A stretch of 64,000 bases of DNA from Geoanaerobacter sp964528055 (GTDB taxonomy: Bacteria; Desulfobacterota; Desulfuromonadia; Geobacterales; DSM-12255): NCBI GenBank assembly GCA_964528055.1, contig CAZGQM010000002.1, positions 1-64,000 of the forward strand, given 5' to 3'. The position numbers and the translations under genes are program-made. Each line of letters opens with the position of its first letter. Within the stretch, counting starts at the first letter, position 1. Shown here in pieces: positions 52,730 to 62,195 of the stretch. Below the pieces are notes generated by a model, which was not told the DNA's origin, made no database searches, and was given only the letters and a program-made list of their open reading frames with translations.

Positions 52730-52761
52730 TGTCCCCCCGGCTCTTCCCGATTGTCACGCGC

Positions 52762-54690
52762 TCAAGAAACAGTGAAATAAAAGGCCGCACCCTCACCGGT
52801 CTTTCCTTCTGCCCAGATTTTACCGCCGTGACGGTGAATGATCCGTTGTGTCGTTGCCAGACCAATGCCGATTCCTTCAAAGTCGTTGATGTTGTGAAGC
52901 CGTTGAAAGGCACCGAATAATTTATCAGCATATCCCATATCGAATCCGACACCATTGTCTTTAATGAAATATATGACAGTTCCGTTCTGTTCATAAGAGC
53001 CGAATTCTATGATTGTCTCCGCAACAGGAGAGGTGTATTTCCAGGCATTTACGAACAGATTCTCCAGAGCTATCCGGAGAAGTACGGGATCTCCATTTGC
53101 CGTGATGCCGGGATGAATGTCAATACGTACCTGTCGCCCTTCTGCCTTCTCCAGAAAGGGTTCGGAGATCTCGTGCATGATACCGCTTAGATCAACCTGT
53201 TTTGTAACAATTTCGTTCCTGTTCACCCTTGATAGTTTAAGGAGGGACTCTATCATCTGTTCCATTCGGGTACTCGCGACGCGAATGCGCTCCAGATAGC
53301 CCTTTGCATCTTCTTCAAGGCGGTCGCCGAAATCCTCACTGAGTATCGAGATGTATCCGCTGATGTGTCGGACCGGCGCACGCAGGTCGTGTGATACCGA
53401 GTAACTGAATGACTCCAGTTCGTTGTTGGCTGTCTCAAGGGATTGCTTCTGGCGGAGGAGGTCTTCGTTGAGCCAGCTTATCTCTTCCTGGGCATGGCGA
53501 TGCTGCTGGATTTCACTTTCCAATTGGGAGGTTCGCTCGATTACGCGCTGTTCAAGCCCTATGTTGAGAGTTCTGATCTCCTCTTCCGTCTGAAGCCGAA
53601 TGGCAAAGTCGGTGGACAAGGCGACAGCCATGCTGTCGAAAGTTTTGGCAAGTTCGCCAAGTTCACCACCTTTCACCTGGTCAGAGACCCATGGACGGAG
53701 ATCGCCGGCGGCGAACCGTGTCGAGGCTTCCGTAAGCTTTGAAACCGGCTGAATTATGGATCTGGTGGCAATCTTGCGGGCAATTAACAGGGCCAGCACG
53801 AGAAACGGGGTGAGGAGCAACAAGCTGTAGAGTAAGGCCATGTTTGCTTTAGACACAGCCGCCTTGACCGGGATGCCGGTGCGAATATACATATACGGGT
53901 CGGGTTCTCCGTCCAGGCGAAGTTTGTAGTACGAGGTAAATCGTATGGCTCCATCAAGACCCGGGCCGATATAAGCCCCTTTATCATTCGGGCTCTCTGT
54001 CATTTGCCGGTAAAGGACCGCATTGTCCTGCTTGCCGACAAATTGCGATGGATTTAAGCCTCGTGCCAGCACGGTTCCTTTATGGTCGAACAGGGCATAG
54101 CTGGTCCCCGGAGGGAGATTCGATTGTTCCAGACGGGTGGTGAAATGTTGAAGATTGAGGTTCAAGGCGATAACGCCGATGATTTCATTCTTGTCGTTTC
54201 TGTAGGGATATCCGAAGCTTATAGTTGGCTTGGAGAATATCCTCCCGACGATATATTCTCCGGAGGAGAACTGCCCGCTTGCCAAGGCATTCACGAAATA
54301 TCTTCTGTCGGAAACTGAAAAAATATTTTTCAAAGGGACGGCAGATGCCCACATCTCCCCTGATCGATCGGCGATGAAGATATTCAGGTACTGAGGGCTG
54401 ATCTTGAGGATCTCTCGTAATATAGCTTCCGTTTTTACGACATTCCTGCTTTGAATCTCCGGAATCTGGGCTATCACGCACAACAGCTGATGTGAAGCGG
54501 TAACAAGAAGCTTTTGCTCAGCTGCAATATCATCGGCCAGTCTCTGGGATTCCAGACGAGTAGCGGCTATGGCGTCATCGCGCTGATCCATGGCGGAATA
54601 GGTCAGGATTCCCACTGTAGGCAGCGCAACTACGAAGATTATCAGGAGTAATTGTGATTTAATTGTCATGTAACGTGACGATTCCGGCAT
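52762..54690 (-). CDS. Cache-domain sensor histidine kinase
   Basis: A 642-aa membrane kinase: N-terminal helix (IKSQLLLIIFVVALPTVGILTYS), a periplasmic double Cache domain (about residues 35-275, e.g. NIFIADRSGEMWASAVPLKN), a second helix (ALLYSLLLLTPFLVLALLIA), HAMP, coiled coil, H434 in YSVSHDLRAPVRHI and an ATPase (NLFVNAWKYTSP, DNGVGFDMGYADKLFGAF). The SHDLRAP/FGAFQRLH pattern is of the bacteriophytochrome-like class. It probably senses a small molecule and phosphorylates the sigma-54 regulator that follows. Either M1 or M8 may be the start. Confidence 0.87.
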   Translation of the reverse strand: MPESSRYMTIKSQLLLIIFVVALPTVGILTYSAMDQRDDAIAATRLESQRLADDIAAEQKLLVTASHQLLCVIAQIPEIQSRNVVKTEAILREILKISPQYLNIFIADRSGEMWASAVPLKNIFSVSDRRYFVNALASGQFSSGEYIVGRIFSKPTISFGYPYRNDKNEIIGVIALNLNLQHFTTRLEQSNLPPGTSYALFDHKGTVLARGLNPSQFVGKQDNAVLYRQMTESPNDKGAYIGPGLDGAIRFTSYYKLRLDGEPDPYMYIRTGIPVKAAVSKANMALLYSLLLLTPFLVLALLIARKIATRSIIQPVSKLTEASTRFAAGDLRPWVSDQVKGGELGELAKTFDSMAVALSTDFAIRLQTEEEIRTLNIGLEQRVIERTSQLESEIQQHRHAQEEISWLNEDLLRQKQSLETANNELESFSYSVSHDLRAPVRHISGYISILSEDFGDRLEEDAKGYLERIRVASTRMEQMIESLLKLSRVNRNEIVTKQVDLSGIMHEISEPFLEKAEGRQVRIDIHPGITANGDPVLLRIALENLFVNAWKYTSPVAETIIEFGSYEQNGTVIYFIKDNGVGFDMGYADKLFGAFQRLHNINDFEGIGIGLATTQRIIHRHGGKIWAEGKTGEGAAFYFTVS

Positions 54691-54963
54691 CTTATGATGT
54701 AGTATAGCTAATGATTGCAGAAATTCATTGGAGAGTTACACAATCCATTGCACGTTCATAAACTTCTCATCGGGATAACGCAATGATTCCTGAAATCATG
54801 ATTGTAATGCACATTACCTTAATACAGGCCGAACATCATCCTGTAAATTCAGTATCCAAGAATACCGGATGCCGTCAAAATGAAAGCAGTCGGACGAAAA
54901 TCTGGTACAACTTCAGGATAAGGCGCTTCTTCGCACAGGAGATATTTCCAGCCCGGAGTACCC

Positions 54964-57780
54964 ATGCTTTCCAAAGAAATCAGCCGCATTGAGAACATCC
55001 GTCCCTATAAGGCCCTGGTAGCGGCATCATTGATCGTGCCGCTCCTGCTCTTCTTGATAGTCACCTGGCAGGAGTATCAATCTGATCTGCAAGGATTGAA
55101 ACAGCATGTCCTGAGCACCACGGAGATATTGCACCAGCATGCGGAGAACGTATTTGAAACCCATCAGCTCATTGCCGAGAGGATCAGTGACCGGCTAAGA
55201 GGTTTGACCTGGGATGAGATCGGTCGCTCAGCCGAGATCCAGCAGTATCTCAAAAAGATCGAAGCCGAATATCCACAGGTCCATGCGATCTGGCTCGCTG
55301 ATACGTCTGGGGTGGTCCGGAATGCGAGCCGGCCACTACCCGCATCCCCGGTAAGCGTTGAGGATCGAGATTACTTCAAGATGCTTAGTGAGGCTGATGT
55401 CGGAACCTTTGTCGGAAACATTGTCAGACCCCGTGTTATCAAGGATCTCAATTTTAACATCGTACGCAGGCGCGCGAGTGAATCCGGCGAATTTAACGGG
55501 GTCATTATCATCACGGTTTTCCCCGAGTATTTCAACGGTTTCTGGAACAACGTGATGCAGAAACGTAGCAGTGCCGCTGCATTAATCAGGGGTGACGGGA
55601 TGATGCTTGCCCGAGCCCCAGGCCTTGATCCCAATGTATTGCAACTCCCCCCAGATGCCCCCACTGCTCAAGCAATTAAAGGTGCCGAGGCAGGGTCATT
55701 CTTCGGCAGATCCTTCCATGACGGTTCCGAACGGTTCTACGCTTTCCGGAAAGTGGGAAAATACAATGCGTACTTGATCTATGGTGTCGATGTCGAGGCA
55801 GCTTTACAGGAATGGAAGACAGATCTCGTCGTCTATGGAAGCCTTTACGGTCTGGCGACATCGGCACTCCTGCTGCTTTCGCTGGTGGCCATGCGTCGTG
55901 CAAGGAACGAGCAGTTGGCCGTTCATCACTGGCAGGATTCGGCAGGGGAGTTGAGCGCCAAGAGTACGGAGCTTAAGTTAGCCATTCATCGGCTTCAACT
56001 TGCCACTTCATCTGCAAGGTTGGGTGTCTGGGATTGGGATATCCCAAGCAATGCCATGGTATGGGATGACCGGATGCTGGAGCTTTACGGGGTCTCGCGC
56101 GAAGACTTCGCCGGTGGGGTCGAGGAGTGGGAAAACAGGCTGCATCCTGAAGACCGGGCAATGGCTTTTGAGGAGGTTCAGGCTGCTATACGCGGAGACA
56201 GACCATTCGACACGGTCTTCCGCATAGTTAATCCGGATGGGGCCACGCTGCATATCAAGGCGAATGCCCTCGTAATCAGGGATTCTGACGGCAACGCCAT
56301 CCGGATGATCGGTATAAATCAGGATATTTCCGAGAGCAGGAGAATGGAAGATGAAATACGGCAATCACGCGACATGTTGGAGATGCACGTCGTTGAACGG
56401 ACCCATGAACTTGCCCTTACCATCAATACACTGCGCGATGAAATCTCTGCGCGAAAATTATTCGAGAAAGAGCTCAAGGTCAGCGAATTAACGATACGAC
56501 GCCTGAACCGGCTTTACGCGGTATTGAGTTCGACGAATCAGGCCATTGCCCGCAATAATGACCGCGAGCCGCTATTCCGTGAGCTCTGTCGCATTGCGGT
56601 CGAACAGGGAGGCTTCAGACTGGCCTGGGTGGGATTGCTGGAGAAGGCGACTGGGCTGGTCAATGCCGTTGCTTCATACGGAGAGACCGGTTATCTCGAT
56701 GAGATCCGGATTGCGGTCACGGAGGAGCCTGAAGGGATGGGGCCTACCGGTAGAGCCATCCGGGAAGGGACCTATTGTATCTGCAACAACTTCCAGGGTG
56801 ACCCCACTACTATTTCCTGGCACGAGAGAGCCATCGCCCACGGCTTATTCGCTGCGGCAAGCATCGCGATCAGGCATAACAACGAGGTTATAGGTGCATT
56901 GACTCTGTATGCCGGAGAGATGGAGTTCTTTGACTCCCAGCAGGTTGCCCTGCTTCAGCAGATTGCTACTGATCTATCCTTCGCCCTTGAGAACAATGAA
57001 AAGGAACTCCTCCGTAGAAATGCCGAACAGGCACTCTTGGAGGAAACCGTAGAGCGGCTGAAGGCTACGATGGAACTAAGAAAAAAGGAACAGTTGCTCA
57101 TTCATCAGAGTCGTCTGGCGGCAATGGGAGAGATGATAGGCAATATCGCCCATCAATGGCGTCAGCCGTTGAATACGTTGGGGCTGATAGTCCAGTCAAT
57201 GCAATTCTTCAGCGATATCAGTGTGTTGCCAAAAGAGGAGCTGAATGCTCATGTTAAAAAGGCCATGGAAGTGATCAGACACATGTCGCAAACCATTGAT
57301 GATTTCCGGGATTTCTTCAAGCCTGAAAAGGAGATGGTCCCTTTCCATGTCAGGGAGGTTGTGACAAAAACCATATCCCTTGTCGAGGGGAGTTTCAATA
57401 GTATTGGCGTGAAAATCGAACTGAATGTCATGGGTGATCCTTTTGTCACCGGTTTTCCGAACGAATATTCTCAGGTTCTTCTCAATATCATGATAAACGC
57501 GAGGGATGCATTGGTGGAGCGTACGATAACGGATCCAAAGGTTGTTATTTCCATACGAGAGGCAGACGGGAAATCATTGGTAACCGTCTCGGACAATGCG
57601 GGAGGTATTCCGGGAGAAATCATGGAGAAAATATTCGATCCGTATTTTACCACCAAGGGCCCGGACAAAGGGACAGGCCTTGGGCTTTACATGGCAAAGG
57701 TCATACTAGAGCAAAAGATGAAAGGTAAACTGCGCGTCTCCAATACCGACCGTGGTGCGGAATTCAGGATGGAGGTCTGA
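54964..57780 (+). CDS. Large Cache/PAS/GAF sensor histidine kinase
   Basis: A 938-aa membrane kinase: helix at residues 14-34, periplasmic Cache domain (VRNASRPLPASPVSVEDRDYFKMLSE), second helix near 290-305, PAS near 345-465 (RLGVWDWDIPSNAMVWDDRMLELYG), GAF near 535-690 (GGFRLAWVGLLEKATGLV), H730 in GNIAHQWRQPLN and an ATPase with NIMINARDAL, DNAGGIPGEI and GTGLGLYMAK. GGAG precedes ATG 54964. A stand-alone receiver follows one base after the stop and is probably its partner. Confidence 0.88.
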   Translation: MLSKEISRIENIRPYKALVAASLIVPLLLFLIVTWQEYQSDLQGLKQHVLSTTEILHQHAENVFETHQLIAERISDRLRGLTWDEIGRSAEIQQYLKKIEAEYPQVHAIWLADTSGVVRNASRPLPASPVSVEDRDYFKMLSEADVGTFVGNIVRPRVIKDLNFNIVRRRASESGEFNGVIIITVFPEYFNGFWNNVMQKRSSAAALIRGDGMMLARAPGLDPNVLQLPPDAPTAQAIKGAEAGSFFGRSFHDGSERFYAFRKVGKYNAYLIYGVDVEAALQEWKTDLVVYGSLYGLATSALLLLSLVAMRRARNEQLAVHHWQDSAGELSAKSTELKLAIHRLQLATSSARLGVWDWDIPSNAMVWDDRMLELYGVSREDFAGGVEEWENRLHPEDRAMAFEEVQAAIRGDRPFDTVFRIVNPDGATLHIKANALVIRDSDGNAIRMIGINQDISESRRMEDEIRQSRDMLEMHVVERTHELALTINTLRDEISARKLFEKELKVSELTIRRLNRLYAVLSSTNQAIARNNDREPLFRELCRIAVEQGGFRLAWVGLLEKATGLVNAVASYGETGYLDEIRIAVTEEPEGMGPTGRAIREGTYCICNNFQGDPTTISWHERAIAHGLFAAASIAIRHNNEVIGALTLYAGEMEFFDSQQVALLQQIATDLSFALENNEKELLRRNAEQALLEETVERLKATMELRKKEQLLIHQSRLAAMGEMIGNIAHQWRQPLNTLGLIVQSMQFFSDISVLPKEELNAHVKKAMEVIRHMSQTIDDFRDFFKPEKEMVPFHVREVVTKTISLVEGSFNSIGVKIELNVMGDPFVTGFPNEYSQVLLNIMINARDALVERTITDPKVVISIREADGKSLVTVSDNAGGIPGEIMEKIFDPYFTTKGPDKGTGLGLYMAKVILEQKMKGKLRVSNTDRGAEFRMEV

Positions 57781-57781
57781 T

Positions 57782-58150
57782 ATGGAAAGCGTTAAAGCTC
57801 TCTCCATACTGTTTGTAGAAGACGAGCAAGAGACCAGGAACCTTCTCGCCGCTGTTCTCACGAGAAAATATCCGAACATCCGGCTCTATCAGGCAGATAA
57901 CGGGAAAAGAGGGCTGGAACTTTTCCTGCAGTACCTTCCTGATATTGTTATCACTGACATCAGCCTGCCGCAGATGGATGGGATTAAAATGGCAGACGAA
58001 ATCAAGCTTTTGAATCAGAATACAACGATCATAGCCATTACCGCTCACAACCTTGATCCGGAGCGCACCTGCGCCAGTATCAGTCACTATCTGGAGAAGC
58101 CGCTGCTCTATAGCGATCTGTTTTCAGTGATAGACAGTTTCTTGCCCTGA
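57782..58150 (+). CDS. Stand-alone receiver-domain protein
   Basis: A 122-aa CheY-like receiver with acidic pocket VEDEQ, phosphoacceptor D59 (IVITDISLPQMDGI) and EKPL near the C-terminus. No output domain. The start follows the kinase stop by one base, so the pair is translationally coupled; earlier start codons overlap the kinase and lack support. It may relay phosphate or modulate the kinase. Confidence 0.88.
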   Translation: MESVKALSILFVEDEQETRNLLAAVLTRKYPNIRLYQADNGKRGLELFLQYLPDIVITDISLPQMDGIKMADEIKLLNQNTTIIAITAHNLDPERTCASISHYLEKPLLYSDLFSVIDSFLP

Positions 58151-58200
58151 ATTTTCAGATGATTACAAGCTCATTGTTCCGACATGTTGCGGTAGGCGTG

Positions 58201-58218
58201 TCATGGTGTCGACCATGA
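58201..58218. promoter_or_regulatory. Inverted repeat upstream of mqnB
   Basis: TCATGGT-GTCG-ACCATGA, seven-base arms, 53 bases before the mqnB ATG. Possible operator; weak evidence. Confidence 0.25.
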
Positions 58219-58270
58219 GAAAGCTGTTTGATATTATGGGAAGTTAGTGTTATTGATCGTAGGGGATGAT

Positions 58271-58990
58271 ATGCAACCGATCTTAATTATTGCTGCGGTG
58301 AACCTGGAACTCTCGTATCTTCTTCGTGCCTTTACGGGTGAGCTGCTGCAGGGAGAGGCGTTTCCCGAGGTTTATAGGGGATGGGCAGGCAATAAGCCAG
58401 TTCTGCTTGCCCTCTCGGGTATGGGTAAGGTAAATGCGGCCAGTGCTGCATCGGTGCTGCTTCATACGTGGAAACCGGCACTGGTTATCAATACCGGTTG
58501 TGCGGGCGCCTATCCTGACAGTGGACTTTCGGTAGGCGACCTGGCTCTGGCCTCCGGCGAACTGTTCGGGGATGAAGGGGTGCTGACCCCGGAAGGCTGG
58601 AAGTCGCTCGAGTGCATAGGTATCCCGGTCCTTGAGAGGAAGGGGAATCGTTACTTCAATGAGATTCCGCTCTCCTTTTCTGCTGCGGAGCAGGCGATGA
58701 GGCTCGCCTCTGCCATTGATATCCCTCTCCGTCGCGGGCGATTCGTGACGGTGTCAACATGCAGCGGCACGACAGCTCGCGGTCAGGAACTCCAAGCACG
58801 ATTTGGAGGGATATGCGAAAACATGGAAGGTGCTGCAATTGCCCAGGTCGCCATGCAATATAACGTCGATTGTCTTGAGGTACGGGGGATAAGCAATATG
58901 GTGGAGGACCGGGATCTGACGAGATGGGACATCCCTTTGGCCGTTGAACGGGCCCAGCGATTCATTCTCAAGTACATTGAACAATGGTAG
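58271..58990 (+). CDS. mqnB: Futalosine hydrolase
   Basis: A 239-aa nucleosidase of the MTAN/PNP-like fold: LALSGMGKVNAASAASVLL, VINTGCAGAYPDSGLSVGDLALA and GGICENMEGAAIAQVAMQYNVDCLEVRGISNMVEDRD. The ENMEGAA and RGISN segments distinguish futalosine hydrolase, which cuts hypoxanthine from futalosine in the alternative menaquinone route. AGGGGAT precedes ATG 58271 (an earlier TTG frame is unlikely). mqnD follows at once, supporting the pathway assignment. Confidence 0.88.
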   Translation: MQPILIIAAVNLELSYLLRAFTGELLQGEAFPEVYRGWAGNKPVLLALSGMGKVNAASAASVLLHTWKPALVINTGCAGAYPDSGLSVGDLALASGELFGDEGVLTPEGWKSLECIGIPVLERKGNRYFNEIPLSFSAAEQAMRLASAIDIPLRRGRFVTVSTCSGTTARGQELQARFGGICENMEGAAIAQVAMQYNVDCLEVRGISNMVEDRDLTRWDIPLAVERAQRFILKYIEQW

Positions 58991-58994
58991 CCTT

Positions 58995-59843
58995 GTGAAC
59001 GGTGACCCTCGTGCCTTGAGCCTGTCGTTGGGGTATTCTCCCTGCCCAAACGACACCTATATCTTTCATGCGCTCGTAAACGGACTGGTTTCATCTGCGA
59101 GCAGTTTCACCGAGCGACTTGAGGACGTGGAGACACTCAACCGCCTGGTGCTGGCCGGTGCGCTGGATGTGAGCAAAATATCGTATGGACTCCTGGGACA
59201 TGTCCGAGACAGATACTGTCTGCTAAGTTCAGGTGGTGCGCTTGGGCGGAGTTGCGGTCCGCTTTTGGTGGCACCACGTCAGATGCCGCTAGAAAACCTG
59301 AGAGGGCAGCCGATAGCCGTCCCCGGTGAGTTCACCACTGCCTGTCTTCTGCTGAAGCTTTGTAATGCAGGTTTTGACCGGTTGGTATTCATGCCGTTTC
59401 ACGCGATCATGAGTAATGTCGCTGAGGGGAAGGTCGCTGCTGGAGTGATTATCCACGAATCGCGCTTTACCTACCATGAAGCGGGGCTGGTGAAGTTGCT
59501 GGATCTGGGGGAGTGGTGGGAGTCGTCGACCGGCTTACCCATACCTCTTGGCGGCATTGTGGCAAAGCGATCTCTGGGAAGGGAGTGCCTGAAATCCCTT
59601 GAACGGGAGGTTGCTGCCAGTGTCACCTACGCACGGTCCCATCCGGAGGCTGCACGGGGGTATATCCGCAGCCACTCTCAGGAGATGAGTGACGAGGTCT
59701 GCGATGCCCATATAGGGCTCTATGTCAACGATTTCACCCTCTCCCTCGGAGAGGAAGGGATTAAAGCAGTACAGCACCTGATGGATCGTGCTGAAAAGGC
59801 GGAGCTGATACCTCGCTCTACCAATGGACTGTTTGCAGAGTAG
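58995..59843 (+). CDS. mqnD: 1,4-dihydroxy-6-naphthoate synthase
   Basis: A 282-aa periplasmic-binding-protein-fold enzyme of menaquinone synthesis. Signatures are LGYSPCPNDTYIFHALVNG, DVSKISYGLLGHV, SSGGALGRSCGPLLVAP and IPVPGEFTTACLL-type region (QPIAVPGEFTTACLLLKL), plus GLPIPLGGIVAKRSLG. It converts cyclic de-hypoxanthine futalosine to 1,4-dihydroxy-6-naphthoate. The frame is open from 58944 inside mqnB; I chose GTG 58995, four bases after the mqnB stop, though no clear ribosome site is visible. Translational coupling is likely. Confidence 0.9.
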   Translation: MNGDPRALSLSLGYSPCPNDTYIFHALVNGLVSSASSFTERLEDVETLNRLVLAGALDVSKISYGLLGHVRDRYCLLSSGGALGRSCGPLLVAPRQMPLENLRGQPIAVPGEFTTACLLLKLCNAGFDRLVFMPFHAIMSNVAEGKVAAGVIIHESRFTYHEAGLVKLLDLGEWWESSTGLPIPLGGIVAKRSLGRECLKSLEREVAASVTYARSHPEAARGYIRSHSQEMSDEVCDAHIGLYVNDFTLSLGEEGIKAVQHLMDRAEKAELIPRSTNGLFAE

Positions 59844-59908
59844 TGCTTCATTGTCCGAAAGCTATTTTAGTAGCTACAATTCCTGAGTAGCCGGGAGAGA
59901 TAAGGGAG

Positions 59909-61522
59909 ATGGAACAAAGCGACCGAATCCGAGTGCTCCTTGTTGACGATGACGAGGACGATTACGTCATCACCAGGAAGTTTCTTGCCGCAAGTCGATG
60001 GGGGAGCTTTGATCTGGAATGGATGTGTTCCTATGAAAGCGGGCTGGAAGCACTACGTGCGAAACGGCACGACATCTACATTCTAGACTACAACCTTCGT
60101 GGACGAAATGGCCTGGACCTTATACGGGAGGCCCATACTGCAGGCAGCCGAGCGCCGATGATCGTGCTTACCGGCATAGACAACAGGGACATTGACCTGG
60201 AGGCGATGAAGGCCGGTGCTGTGGATTTTCTGGTGAAGGTGGAGCTGAGTGCCGATTCGTTGGAGCGCTCCCTCCGATACGCTCTGCAGCGGAGCCGGGT
60301 GGAGGAGGCCCTTAGAAAGACAGCCGATGGACTGGCAAAGGCACAGATGATAGCCCACATTGGAAACTGGGAGTGGAATATCACGACCAATGCAATGTCA
60401 TGGTCGGATGAGATATACCGGATTTTCGGGCTCTATCCTCAGGCGTTTGCCGCTTCTTACGAGGCCTTTCTCCGAATTGTCCACCCTGAAGACCGCACCC
60501 TGGTAAACTCCAAGATTAATGAGGCCCTGTATGGGCGCCAGGAGTACAGATTCGAGCACCGACTGATCATCCCGTCCGGCGGTGAACGAATAGTGCATGA
60601 ACAGGGGGAGGTTACTTATGACAGTAAAGGGTCGCCGCTTCTGATGGTCGGCACGGTGCAGGATATCACCGAACAGCGACGGTCCGAGGATGCTCTCCGC
60701 TTGATGGAACAGAAATATTCCAAGGCGTTCCACTCCAGCCCTGACTGGGCAGTCATGACTCGCGTGGCCGACGGCCGCTATATCGAGGTGAACGACGCAT
60801 TTTTGAGTAAAACCGGGTACACGCGTGAGGAGGTTGTCGGTCGCACCTCCATCGAGCTGGGTATCTGGGTAGATCCTATGCAGCGTGTGAAGATGCTCAA
60901 GTTCCTGGACGAGTTCGGAAAAGTCCGCAACCTTGAAGCCGAGTTTCGTATCAAGTCAGGGGAGTTGAGGACCATGCTCTGGTCTGCGGAAGTGATCGAA
61001 ATCAATGAAGAGGCTTTCTTGATAGCCGTAGCACGAGACGTTACCGAGCAGCGTCAGCTGGAAAAGGATCTTCTGGAGAGCCAGGTAGAGCTCGTGAGGA
61101 AGCATCAAGAGCTGACAAGGATCTTTGCCCAGGTCGAGACCGTAAAGAAGGAGTGGGAAACGACCATGGATCATGTGGGGGATATGGTCATTCTTGCTGA
61201 TGCTGAAGGTAAGATCAAGAGGTGCAACCGCGCGTTCCAGGATTTTGTCGGTTTGACATACAGTCAGATCCTCGGCAGTGACTGGGTTGAGCTGCTCCAT
61301 CAGTACGACCTTATAACCGGCACGATTTTTCTTCAGAGCATCGAACTCTACCATGAACCGACAGGCCGCTGGTTCGTCCTTAATCCATATCCGTTCCAGG
61401 ATAAGCAGCTTCAGGAAATTTCCGGAACGGTAATTACCATTCACGATACGACTGAGTTAAAACAGGTATCCGCTCAACTGGAGATGGCAATCAGTGAGCT
61501 TGAGGCCAAGAGGAAGAGTTGA
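59909..61522 (+). CDS. Receiver-PAS-PAS-PAS protein without output domain
   Basis: A 537-aa cytosolic protein. The receiver has the DDDEDD pocket and D60 (YILDYNLRGRNG); three PAS modules follow (IGNWEWNITTNAMSWSDEIYRIF; SPDWAVMTRVADGRYIEVNDAFL; VGDMVILADAEGKIKRCNRAFQ), then a short coiled coil ISELEAKRKS and a stop. No kinase, GGDEF or DNA-binding domain is present. The last helix resembles the linker that normally leads into a histidine kinase domain. It could act by protein interaction, or the gene could be truncated. Confidence 0.85.
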   Translation: MEQSDRIRVLLVDDDEDDYVITRKFLAASRWGSFDLEWMCSYESGLEALRAKRHDIYILDYNLRGRNGLDLIREAHTAGSRAPMIVLTGIDNRDIDLEAMKAGAVDFLVKVELSADSLERSLRYALQRSRVEEALRKTADGLAKAQMIAHIGNWEWNITTNAMSWSDEIYRIFGLYPQAFAASYEAFLRIVHPEDRTLVNSKINEALYGRQEYRFEHRLIIPSGGERIVHEQGEVTYDSKGSPLLMVGTVQDITEQRRSEDALRLMEQKYSKAFHSSPDWAVMTRVADGRYIEVNDAFLSKTGYTREEVVGRTSIELGIWVDPMQRVKMLKFLDEFGKVRNLEAEFRIKSGELRTMLWSAEVIEINEEAFLIAVARDVTEQRQLEKDLLESQVELVRKHQELTRIFAQVETVKKEWETTMDHVGDMVILADAEGKIKRCNRAFQDFVGLTYSQILGSDWVELLHQYDLITGTIFLQSIELYHEPTGRWFVLNPYPFQDKQLQEISGTVITIHDTTELKQVSAQLEMAISELEAKRKS

Positions 61523-61637
61523 TGTCTCCGCAATTTATGTAATGATGTCGAATGTTTGTAGCTGCTTCTGGCTATTTTCCCTTGACCGTTTACTGTAGCG
61601 CGTGCTATAAGACAGCCTCGCCCAAAAGGAGGTGCGC

Positions 61638-62090
61638 ATGGCGCCAGTGAACCTGCGGGTCAGCTTGGTTGCGGCACTCGTTGTCGGCCAGCTGTTCCTG
61701 CTGCTCCACACACTTCCTGTGCAGGCCGAAACTGTAGCAGCAGATAGTGGTCACGCGCAGAGTGCCGAAGAGGCACAGCCGGTAAGCAACGGAGACGAGG
61801 GACGTGCCTCGTACTATGCCAAACGGTACAATGGCAGACGGACAACATCGGGTGCACGCTACAGCCCCGAAAAAATGACGGCGGCTCATTCCACGCTCCC
61901 TTTCGGGACCAAGGTCAGGGTTATCAATCTGGCCAATGACCAGGAGGTCGTGGTAACGGTAAATGACCGCTGTAGGCCCCGCAAGAAACCTTTCATAGAC
62001 CTTTCCCGTGCGGCCGCAAGGCAGCTGGGTTTCCTCGGGAAAGGATTGACTAGGGTTAGGATCATTCCGCTGGAGGATGATGCGGGCTAG
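61638..62090 (+). CDS. RlpA-like septal ring lytic transglycosylase (double-psi barrel)
   Basis: A 150-aa exported protein: a signal peptide (LVAALVVGQLFLLLHTLPVQA) and a double-psi beta-barrel with GRASYYAKRYNGRRTTSGARY, AAHSTLPFGTKVRVINLAN and VTVNDRCRPRKKPFIDLSRAAARQLG. This is the RlpA core, which cleaves denuded peptidoglycan during division; no SPOR domain is present, so septal targeting would need another route. AAGGAGG lies before ATG 61638, which I prefer to the GTG at 61632. Confidence 0.9.
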   Translation: MAPVNLRVSLVAALVVGQLFLLLHTLPVQAETVAADSGHAQSAEEAQPVSNGDEGRASYYAKRYNGRRTTSGARYSPEKMTAAHSTLPFGTKVRVINLANDQEVVVTVNDRCRPRKKPFIDLSRAAARQLGFLGKGLTRVRIIPLEDDAG

Positions 62091-62112
62091 CAGGTGAAAC
62101 AACAAATTCAAA

Positions 62113-62167
62113 GGGCGAACACAGAAACGGCCGGGGAGTGTATCCCCGGCCGTTTCTGCGTTCGCCC
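62113..62167. terminator. Very long bidirectional hairpin
   Basis: 25-base arms (62113-62137 and 62143-62167), starting GGGCGAACACAGAAACGGCC, with a single mismatch and loop GTGTA. It lies between the convergent RlpA and TPR genes. There is no T run, so it may stop transcription by stem strength or act with Rho. Confidence 0.7.
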
Positions 62168-62195
62168 ATCCAGGGTCACATGGTGGACCCCAATG

